58,379 nt of DNA. Source: an uncultured Eubacteriales bacterium. GTDB taxonomy: Bacteria; Bacillota; Clostridia; Oscillospirales; Oscillospiraceae. Below the pieces are notes generated by a model. That model ran no database searches and was not told the DNA's origin. It saw nothing but the letters and a program-made list of their open reading frames with translations. Within the stretch, counting starts at the first letter, position 1, and every line of letters starts with the position of its first letter. This document shows, in pieces, positions 52,473-58,379 of this stretch. Where the stretch lies: assembly GCA_900548615.1 (NCBI GenBank), contig URKW01000002.1, positions 1 to 58,379 of the forward strand, read 5' to 3'. The translations under genes were made by a program, and so were the position numbers.

Positions 52473-52476
52473 GCTC

Positions 52477-53780
52477 TCATTTTATGTGCAAATACTTCTT
52501 GATGACCTCGGCATGCTCTAACGCCAGATAGGGCTTTGCCGCCGTATAGTAGGTCTGCGCCATAGAGAGATTTCCTTGGAATCCCATGGCGAGGATCGCA
52601 TACATGTTCAGTTCGCTATCCTTCGGATCGAAGCGCAGAGCATCAATGGCCGTCTTTTGCGCCAGAATATAATCCTTGCACTCCATCTTCAGGCGGACAT
52701 ATCCCCTGGTAATCTGCAGGTACAGGGACTGATAGTACATGGACAACTGCATCAGCCACAGCTCATGTTCACATCTTGGGAGTAACTGTCCTTTATACAT
52801 ATCGACTGCGCTGTGGTAGAGGGAATGCCGCATATCCGGGTTTTCTTCTGTTTTCAACTGAATGCAGGCATCCTCAAAGCGGTCGAAATCCGTATGGATA
52901 TTGAAGTTGGGATTGATCTGGAATGTACCATTCTTCCCGATGACCAGCTTGTCGAGCCCGATGACGGAAAGAGTACGCCGCAGGCGGTAAACGATATTAT
53001 TGACGACCTTATATGGCGAATCGAGTTCGTCGTATGGACAGATGATCTCTGCCAGTGTGTCAACAGTGAAATTCTTTTTGTGGTTCAGAATGAGATATGC
53101 CAGAAGCAGGTAGCACTGGTCCGCTTTAATATCTTCTCCGGTCAATGTCCCTTTGGAGCTGATGATCTCCATGCCGCCAAAGAAATTGACATGGATGTCC
53201 TCCGGATTGTATTTGGAGGCCTTTGTTGCTGCCAACAGGGACTGCTGCTGTTTGATTTCATTGAGTTCCACAACCACTGCATAGGAGGCGATGAATAGGA
53301 AAACCGGGTCATCCGTGTAGCGAGTCGGGTCGTCCACGGCAATGAATCCCTGATTAATCCGCTTGGAGAATGGTGCCGCCAGCAGTGTAGTCACCCCATA
53401 TTCCCGAAAGAAGGCTGCTTCATCTGGATAGACGTTCTCTAATCTTTGCAAGTCAGAAATCACGACCGGTTTATTGGCCCGAAGTGCTTTCCTCCATCTC
53501 GGGAACTTCTCCATGGGTAGGCACTGGAGCATATCCCTTTGCGCGGCACACCATCTTTGCACCATTCGTAGGTAATGACTCCGATTCCCAAATCCCAGTC
53601 AGCTTCCACCACAGAGGCTCTTGATGCGCCATAAAACTCAGCTGCACCTTTCAGAAGGCCACTGATGATAGTTTCTGAATCCTCGGTGTTTCGCAGACTG
53701 GCCTCCAACACGCTCATTCCACGATGAAATGCACTGCATTCAACAAGCGGGGTGGTTTCCTGCATGATTTTGTTGCCCAT
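52477..53780 (-). pseudogene. SARP/BTAD-type regulator, frameshifted
   Basis: Two frames together give one ~435-residue protein. The N-terminal ~170 residues look like a GAF-type sensor, and the rest is a winged-helix plus BTAD-like helical domain (LTGEDIKADQCYLLLAYLIL, VVNNIVYRLRRTLS, then helical repeats). The break is near 53546: ...TYEWCKDGV continues in the other frame as AAQRDMLQCLPM; inserting one base restores the product. ATG at 53780 after GGGGG, and the last stop is TGA at 52477-52479. It sits with XRE repressors, so it probably regulated the element. Confidence 0.8.
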
Positions 53781-53880
53781 GAATATGCCCCCTTTGATTT
53801 GTAAAAAAATACAGAGACTGTCCAATGTAACTCGGGCAGCCTCTGCTGTGAGCCGCACAGTATGGCTGAGCGGTTATGTA

Positions 53881-54186
53881 CTATACGATTGTCTTGATGA
53901 ATGCGGCAAGCGCCTCGCGCTGATCCTCCTTGAGAGCCGCAACACTATTATCTAATTCACTCTTGGCGTTAGGTGAATTTGCAGTATCGTTCTCCGTAAA
54001 GAACTGCGCCAGTGTGATTCCGCAAGCGTCACAAATCGCATTTACCGTTGGTAGGGACGGTTGGTTATTTCTCTTGAAGATATTGCTGATCGTTGTCTGC
54101 GACAGGCCAGATTCCTGCGCTAATCGATAAATAGTCCATCCACGCTCGGCCATCAGCTGCCGGATTCGGTTTTGTGCATTGAACAT
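53881..54186 (-). CDS. XRE family HTH regulator
   Basis: 101 residues. HTH at ~5-60 (IRQLMAERGWTIYRLAQESG, LSQTTISNIFKRN). ATG at 54186 with GGTGG upstream; a GTG at 54195 is possible. A single-domain, Cro/CI-like repressor. Lies 100 nt upstream of the SARP/BTAD pseudogene. Confidence 0.88.
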   Translation of the reverse strand: MFNAQNRIRQLMAERGWTIYRLAQESGLSQTTISNIFKRNNQPSLPTVNAICDACGITLAQFFTENDTANSPNAKSELDNSVAALKEDQREALAAFIKTIV

Positions 54187-54455
54187 ATATACCACCTACT
54201 ATGTTATTAGTTTACACCTCATTTGATTATCCTTGTAGAACTCATCAGTATGGTATATGGCAATCAAATGATGTGTACTTTGTGGTGATATACTATGCAA
54301 TTCCGGCGTATTACCCAGAGTTAGAACTGCAAATTGTTTTTCTCTCAGGCTTCAATGCAAATCACCTCTATAAAGCAAAATCCCGCAAGGCATGGATTAT
54401 ACACCGATGCCTTGCGGTTTCTCTGTACTTACAAATGTGTTATTTCAGGGAATGG

Positions 54456-54767
54456 TCACTCACGGGTCAGCCGACGAATATTGCCGATGATGAGCATTAA
54501 GTCATCGTCATTCAGCTTTCGCAATTCTTCAATGGCCGTTTGCAGGAGTGCGGGATTTTCTTCGGATTCATCGAAGAATTGGCTTGGTGTAATATCAAAA
54601 TAGTTACAGATTTGAAGAAATTCTGCCATAGGTGGCAACGATTTGCCAGAGGATATGTTATAAACATAGCTTCTGCTATGCCCGAGATCATAACTCATTT
54701 GATATTCAGAGACACCCTTTTTTAATCTCAGCTGAGTAATTCGATCACGCACGAATTGTGTGTCCAT
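54456..54767 (-). CDS. XRE family HTH regulator
   Basis: 103 residues, HTH at ~8-60 (ITQLRLKKGVSEYQMSYDLG, SRSYVYNISSGKSLPPM). The C-terminal ~40 residues are acidic. ATG at 54767. The 269-nt stretch between this gene and the first XRE gene has a CGCAAGGCAT/ATGCCTTGCG hairpin (54383-54419) that may terminate its mRNA, but no gene. Confidence 0.88.
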   Translation of the reverse strand: MDTQFVRDRITQLRLKKGVSEYQMSYDLGHSRSYVYNISSGKSLPPMAEFLQICNYFDITPSQFFDESEENPALLQTAIEELRKLNDDDLMLIIGNIRRLTRE

Positions 54768-54974
54768 ATGATATTCACCACCTATCTTATGATTATTTTA
54801 GGTGATGACCGAAGAATAATAACCCACGATTTTACGCCGTTTGCCTTGAAGGCATACAGAGGCTTATGCTATAATACAGAAAATTATGTTTTTTGCTCTG
54901 CGGTTCAAGTCATTTATCGAATTGCGTTTGTTTATAGCGTATCAAAAATGTTTTAACCCGCATTGCATTGCAAC

Positions 54975-55000
54975 AAAAAAACGAGTGCCACGGGCACTCG
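54975..55000 (-). terminator. orphan terminator on the minus strand
   Basis: CGAGTGCC/GGCACTCG stem followed on the minus strand by TTTTTTTG. No gene on that strand ends here; the gap 54768-55186 is otherwise AT-rich and holds the promoter of the next operon. Confidence 0.75.
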
Positions 55001-55123
55001 TTCAGGCGTCGCTACTTTTCGTAAAGTATCTAACTTGAGGATAGCTCACATGTTGCTTTCGACTCCGACTATCAGCCAACATCTACATGAGGATAGAAAT
55101 TGCAGCGGCTTTTGAAAAGAATA

Positions 55124-55164
55124 TTGCTTTTTCCTTTCCAAAGTGCTATAATCGGTATATACCG
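55124..55164 (+). promoter_or_regulatory. promoter and palindromic operator of the DUF134-NifX gene
   Basis: TTGCTT (55124-55129), 17 nt, TATAAT (55147-55152), followed at once by the 12-bp palindrome CGGTATATACCG (55153-55164), which overlaps the start-site region. This is a likely repressor site; the DUF134 protein has an HTH and could autoregulate. Confidence 0.75.
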
Positions 55165-55186
55165 AAAACGAAGGAGGAAAGCGCCC

Positions 55187-55966
55187 ATGCCAAGACCGCC
55201 ACGGTGCCGTCGGATTTGTGGCGCACCACAAGTTGATACCTTCTGCCCCAACGGGTGCGAGAATACCGAGCCGATCCTGCTGACGCTGGACGAATACGAG
55301 GTCATTCGGCTGGTTGACCTGGAGCAGCAAACCCACGAGCAATGTGCCGCACAGATGGACATTTCCCGCTCCACCGTGCAGGAGATTTACGAAAGCGCAC
55401 GGCGCAAGATCGCAGCGTGTCTTGTCCACGGGAAACCGCTGCACATCACCGGGGGAAACTACCGCATCTGCGGAGGACAGGAGGCAGCCCACTGCGGCCG
55501 CTGCTGCCGGATGCAGAGAGGCACCACAGAAAAATCAGGCAAAAATTGTAAAGGAGATTCCATTATGAAAATTGCAGTTACCTATGAAAACGGTCAAATT
55601 TTTCAGCATTTCGGCCATACCGAACAGTTCAAGCTTTATGAAGCTGCGGACGGTAAAATCACTCATGCGGAAGTCGTTGACACCAATGGCAGCGGTCACG
55701 GCGCACTGGCAGGCTTCCTGATGCAGCACGGTGTAGACACTTTGATCTGCGGAGGCATCGGCGGCGGTGCGCAGGCAGCACTGGCCGAGGCGGGCATCAA
55801 GCTCTACGGCGGTGTCAGCGGGGACGCTGACGCGGCGGTGAGCGCATTGCTCAGCGGAAATCTGGGCTACGATCCCAATGTTCACTGTGACCACCATGAC
55901 CATGCGCACGGCGAGGATGGGCACACCTGCGGTGACCACGGCTGCGGCAATCATAGCTGCCATTGA
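55187..55966 (+). CDS. DUF134-NifX fusion protein
   Basis: 259 residues. Residues 1-~95 are a DUF134 domain (MPRPPRCRRICG...PILLTLDEYEVIRLVDLE) with HTH-like IYESARRKIA. Residues ~127-232 are a NifX/NifB-type dinitrogenase cofactor-binding domain (MKIAVTYENGQIFQHFGHTEQF). The tail is His/Cys-rich (CDHHDHAHGEDGHTCGDHGC) and may bind metal. Inside the gene AAAGGAGATTCC precedes ATG 55565, so a second, NifX-only product is possible. It likely helps manage Fe-S or metal cofactors. GGAGGAAA precedes the first ATG. Confidence 0.9.
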   Translation: MPRPPRCRRICGAPQVDTFCPNGCENTEPILLTLDEYEVIRLVDLEQQTHEQCAAQMDISRSTVQEIYESARRKIAACLVHGKPLHITGGNYRICGGQEAAHCGRCCRMQRGTTEKSGKNCKGDSIMKIAVTYENGQIFQHFGHTEQFKLYEAADGKITHAEVVDTNGSGHGALAGFLMQHGVDTLICGGIGGGAQAALAEAGIKLYGGVSGDADAAVSALLSGNLGYDPNVHCDHHDHAHGEDGHTCGDHGCGNHSCH

Positions 55967-55967
55967 T

Positions 55968-56624
55968 ATGGAACGCACACTGACACAACTTCCGTTCTGG
56001 CCATCCTTGACCGAACAGGAGCAAGAAACGCTGCGCCGAAGTGCCTTTGTCCGTCATTATGAAAAGGGCGCGTTCATACACAGCAGCGACAACGAATGTC
56101 TCGGAATGCTGTTCGTCCTTTCCGGCGAGATCCGCACCTATCTTCTCTCCGAGGAGGGGCGAGAGATAACGCTGTTCCGCCTGTATCCGGGTGAACTGTG
56201 CGTGCTTTCTGCCTCCTGTGTGATCAGTCAGATCACCTTTGATACGCAAATGACCGCAGGAATGGATACGGACGTTCTGATTATCCCCGCAAATATCATT
56301 GCTGCACTCAAGGAGAAAAATCTATATGTCCGCTGCTTCCTCTATGAGTTGGCAACGAAACGGTTTTCTGATGTGATGTGGGCGATGCAGCAGATCATGT
56401 TCAAGGGGTTGGATCGGCGGCTGGCAGAATTTCTCCTTGCCGAAGCGGAGCGTACCGGCTCCGACACGATACGCATGACCCATGAGCAGATCGCCCAGCA
56501 CATCAGCTCGGCGCGGGAGGCAGTGGCACGAATGCTCAAAAACTTCTCAGAGGACGGATTGGTGGAGTTGAAGCGCGGCGCGATTACGCTGCGTGATACA
56601 GACAGATTGAATCACTTAAATTAA
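55968..56624 (+). CDS. Crp/Fnr family regulator
   Basis: 218 residues: a cyclic-nucleotide-type sensory barrel (~20-130) and a C-terminal winged helix (TGSDTIRMTHEQIAQHISSAREAVARMLK). Two Cys residues (LCVLSASCVIS) lie in the barrel, but no N-terminal four-Cys Fe-S motif of Fnr is seen. Start is 1 nt after the DUF134-NifX stop and has no ribosome-binding site, which suggests translational coupling. It precedes rubrerythrin and superoxide reductase, so it may be the redox sensor of this defence cluster. Confidence 0.88.
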   Translation: MERTLTQLPFWPSLTEQEQETLRRSAFVRHYEKGAFIHSSDNECLGMLFVLSGEIRTYLLSEEGREITLFRLYPGELCVLSASCVISQITFDTQMTAGMDTDVLIIPANIIAALKEKNLYVRCFLYELATKRFSDVMWAMQQIMFKGLDRRLAEFLLAEAERTGSDTIRMTHEQIAQHISSAREAVARMLKNFSEDGLVELKRGAITLRDTDRLNHLN

Positions 56625-56642
56625 AAATGCGGTTTTTTTCAC

Positions 56643-56670
56643 TTGGAAAACCACGAATCTGTGCTATACT
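56643..56670 (+). promoter_or_regulatory. rubrerythrin promoter
   Basis: TTGGAA (56643-56648), 16 nt, TATACT (56665-56670), 33 nt before the rubrerythrin start. The -35 region starts just after the Crp/Fnr gene end. Confidence 0.7.
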
Positions 56671-56702
56671 ATGAGTAGAAAAAGCTGAAAGGAGTATCCA
56701 CC

Positions 56703-57245
56703 ATGAAAGAAACGAAATACGCAGGGACTCAAACTGAAAAAAACCTGATGGCTGCCTTTGCCGGTGAATCCGAGGCGCGCAACAAGTACACCTATTTTGC
56801 GTCCAAAGCGAAAAAGGAAGGCTACGAGCAGATCGCGGCGCTGTTCCTCAAGACCGCCGAGAACGAAAAGGAGCACGCGAAGCTCTGGTTCAAAGAGCTG
56901 AACGGCATTGGTGACACCGCCGAAAACCTTCTCTCCGCCGCTGAGGGCGAGAACTACGAGTGGACGGATATGTACGACGGCTTTGCCAAAACCGCCGACG
57001 AGGAAGGTTTCCATGAGCTGGCCCAGCGTTTCCGCCTGGTCGCTGCCGTCGAAAAACACCATGAGGAGCGCTACCGTGCCCTGCTGCACAATGTGGAGAC
57101 GGCGGAGGTCTTTGCCAAGAGCGAGGTCAAGGTGTGGGAGTGCCGCAACTGCGGTCATATCGTGATCGGTGAGAAGGCGCCGGAGGTCTGCCCGACCTGC
57201 AACCATCCCCAGAGCTACTTTGAAATTCACGCGGAAAACTATTAA
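56703..57245 (+). CDS. rbr: rubrerythrin
   Basis: 180 residues. The ferritin-like four-helix part has two E-x2-H-type iron ligand sets (AGESEARNKY, NEKEHAKLW, EEGFHELA and KHHEERY). The C-terminal rubredoxin-like domain has CRNCG and CPTCN. It reduces hydrogen peroxide with electrons from rubredoxin. ATG with AAAGGAG upstream. Cysteines and ligands are complete. Confidence 0.96.
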   Translation: MKETKYAGTQTEKNLMAAFAGESEARNKYTYFASKAKKEGYEQIAALFLKTAENEKEHAKLWFKELNGIGDTAENLLSAAEGENYEWTDMYDGFAKTADEEGFHELAQRFRLVAAVEKHHEERYRALLHNVETAEVFAKSEVKVWECRNCGHIVIGEKAPEVCPTCNHPQSYFEIHAENY

Positions 57246-57264
57246 AGAAAAAAGGAGAATCATC

Positions 57265-57639
57265 ATGGAGCAGAAGTTTTACATTTGCAAGCATTGCGGC
57301 AACATCATTGCCAAGGTCAAGGACACGGGCGTTCCCGTCATCTGTTGCGGTGAGCCGATGAGCGAGATCGTTCCCGGAACGACCGATGCATCTGTTGAAA
57401 AGCACGTCCCCGTCTGGACGGTGGAAAACGGCATCGTCCATGTCAAGGTCGGCTCCGTGGAGCATCCCATGCTGCCGGAGCACTACATCGAGTGGGTGTC
57501 CCTCCACACCAAACAAGGCAATCAGCGTAAGGAGCTGCATCCCGGCGAAAAGCCGGAGGTCTGCTTTGCGCTCTGCGAGGGCGACGAAGTCGAGGCGGTC
57601 TACGCCTACTGCAACCTCCACAGTCTGTGGAAAGCGTGA
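57265..57639 (+). CDS. desulfoferrodoxin (superoxide reductase)
   Basis: 124 residues. An N-terminal desulforedoxin-type FeCys4 centre (CKHCG and CCGEP, near residues 8-30) and the catalytic Fe(His)4Cys site (EKHVPVW, EHPMLPEHYIEW and CNLHS) are present. It reduces superoxide to peroxide without making oxygen. It is 19 nt after rubrerythrin, with AAAGGAG, so the two form one detoxification unit. Confidence 0.96.
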   Translation: MEQKFYICKHCGNIIAKVKDTGVPVICCGEPMSEIVPGTTDASVEKHVPVWTVENGIVHVKVGSVEHPMLPEHYIEWVSLHTKQGNQRKELHPGEKPEVCFALCEGDEVEAVYAYCNLHSLWKA

Positions 57640-57715
57640 TCGTTCCGCGCATGGTATCTTAGAACCAACATAGAGAACTGAATGTCATGTATTGCAGGCA
57701 GGAGGCAAACAAGTC

Positions 57716-57928
57716 ATGAAAGCACATAAATATTGGTCAATCGGAGCGGTAATTACCATGTTTGGAACTTTTTGCACTGGATATAAAGGCTCAAAAACAG
57801 CGCATAAGTACCTTGCGCTTAGTTCCTTGATCTGCATGGTTATGGCTGTATATACGGGTCATAAAATGATTTCAGGGAATAAGAAAACAAAGAGAGTAAA
57901 ACAAGCGGAAGCTGTGGATATTCTTTGA
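57716..57928 (+). CDS. small membrane protein with duplicated hairpin
   Basis: 70 residues. Two membrane segments with a repeated frame: AHKYWSIGAVITMFGTFCTG and AHKYLALSSLICMVMAVYTG. A basic tail follows. The ATG at 57716 has GGAGG 11 nt upstream; a TTG start at 57692 would add 8 residues. It sits between superoxide reductase and rubredoxin, so it may belong to the same defence module. No recognised family. Confidence 0.6.
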   Translation: MKAHKYWSIGAVITMFGTFCTGYKGSKTAHKYLALSSLICMVMAVYTGHKMISGNKKTKRVKQAEAVDIL

Positions 57929-58017
57929 GTAAGATAGGAATCGTTATTGTTTCTGATGACGATAAAGTCGGGCTAATGTTGTGTGCGAAATAAAAAACAT
58001 CAAAGGAGAATTTCATT

Positions 58018-58176
58018 ATGAAATATGTATGTGATGTGTGTGGTTGGGAATACGATGAAGAAAAGGGCTATCCGGAAGGCGGCATTGCACCGGGTACAAA
58101 ATGGGAAGATATTCCGGATGATTTTGAATGCCCCTTATGTTCAGTTGGCAAAGATCAGTTTTCTGCGGCTGAGTAA
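58018..58176 (+). CDS. rubredoxin
   Basis: 52 residues, complete: CDVCGWEYD (Cys5, Cys8) and CPLCSVGKDQF (Cys38, Cys41) with the conserved GxxP-G-T-x-W-x-D-IPDDF middle. It carries one Fe in a Cys4 site and is the likely electron donor of rubrerythrin and superoxide reductase. AAAGGAG upstream; an intrinsic terminator follows. Confidence 0.96.
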   Translation: MKYVCDVCGWEYDEEKGYPEGGIAPGTKWEDIPDDFECPLCSVGKDQFSAAE

Positions 58177-58200
58177 AGAAGTACAACAGGACCTATAAAT

Positions 58201-58246
58201 AAAGAGCTGTGAAGCGGTATCTTACATACTGCTTCACAGCTCTTTT
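58201..58246 (+). terminator. intrinsic terminator after rubredoxin
   Basis: Stem AAGAGCTGTGAAGC/GCTTCACAGCTCTT with a 16-nt loop and a TTTT tail. Ends the rubredoxin transcript. Confidence 0.9.
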
Positions 58247-58342
58247 GGGTTTGTACAAAAATTTCCGTAATGTAACCTCGTCACAGAAAAATGCTTTGCC
58301 ATGCGGTATGATAAAGCCACGATAAAGAAAGAGGTGGCGAAC

Positions 58343-58379
58343 ATGAAAATCAAGCTCAATCCCGATCAGGAGATTGTCA
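58343..58379 (+). CDS. probable ferredoxin:thioredoxin reductase subunit (partial start)
   Basis: Only 12 codons are present (MKIKLNPDQEIV), with AGAGGTGG upstream. The start resembles the N-terminus of ferredoxin:thioredoxin reductase catalytic beta-type proteins from memory. Place next to the oxygen-defence genes fits. The call is tentative because the gene leaves the window. Confidence 0.4.
   Translation, partial: MKIKLNPDQEIV

Larger units (their letters stand above)
44041..54767. mobile_element. remnant of a serine-recombinase mobile element
   Basis: A minus-strand block whose genes are typical of integrated elements: Bro-N protein, phosphatase, DUF1016-like protein, metallophosphoesterase, three serine-recombinase genes, a sigma-like factor, a broken SARP/BTAD-type regulator and two XRE repressors. 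GC appears lower than in the flanks. No relaxase, conjugation or replication genes are seen. Exact ends are unknown; the stated limits are those of the gene block. Confidence 0.65.

Noticed and set aside
53542..53556. Programmed frameshift in the SARP/BTAD-type gene
   Set aside because: No slippery heptamer followed by a stable structure is evident at the junction; decay or read error is simpler.

Overview
The window reads as a chromosomal piece of a GC-rich, anaerobic Bacillota, most likely a gut member of the Clostridia (Oscillospiraceae-type). Supporting signs are a T-box leader, an ECF transporter core, butyrate kinase, indolepyruvate:ferredoxin oxidoreductase, rubrerythrin, superoxide reductase and rubredoxin. 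Strong sigma-A type promoters (TTGACA-N17-TATAAT) are common. Species assignment is not possible from the sequence alone.

Layout. 1-61 is the 5' end of a 16S rRNA gene on the minus strand with two tandem promoters. 599-2485 holds a T-box leader with a probable Tyr specifier in front of a tyrosine phenol-lyase/tryptophanase family gene. 2674-13633 is a long minus-strand block: RNA methyltransferase, ecfA1-ecfA2-ecfT, truA, a DUF5711-type protein that looks frameshifted, cvpA, a ClpE-like unfoldase, a flavodoxin/ferredoxin protein and a HAD phosphatase.

13868-24503 is a compact plus-strand cassette of virion genes: portal, Prp-like protease, scaffold-like protein, N4-gp56-type major capsid, small head proteins, large beta-rich and tail-fibre proteins, and a peptidoglycan-binding protein. 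No terminase, integrase, repressor, replication or lysis gene is visible beside it. The capsid N-terminus carries a motif like the one Prp cleaves in ribosomal protein L27, so cassette protease and capsid probably work together. This is the best candidate here for an unusual system.

24658-31416 holds a lipoprotein-type class B sortase, a rhomboid-like membrane protein, a TetR regulator and a buk-iorA-iorB operon. 32248-35782 is an iron(II) uptake locus (feoA, feoA, feoB, small Cys-rich protein) behind a promoter with three GTTAG-N6-CTAAC operators. Two further copies of the operator precede broken genes at 37.8 and 42.5 kb. 36165-43747 contains a YlmH-like protein, a TetR gene with an internally deleted ABC exporter, a Fic toxin-antitoxin pair downstream of tRNA-Thr(CGT), cysK with an Rrf2 regulator, a Vat-like acetyltransferase and a nonsense-disrupted hydrolase.

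44041-54767 looks like a mobile-element remnant: Bro-N protein, tyrosine phosphatase, DUF1016-like protein, metallophosphoesterase, three overlapping serine-recombinase genes, a sigma-like factor, a broken SARP/BTAD-type regulator and two XRE repressors. 55187-58379 is an oxygen-defence cluster: DUF134-NifX fusion, Crp/Fnr regulator, rubrerythrin, superoxide reductase, a small membrane protein, rubredoxin, and the start of a probable ferredoxin:thioredoxin reductase subunit. Several families of dispersed, hairpin-rich intergenic repeats run through the window.
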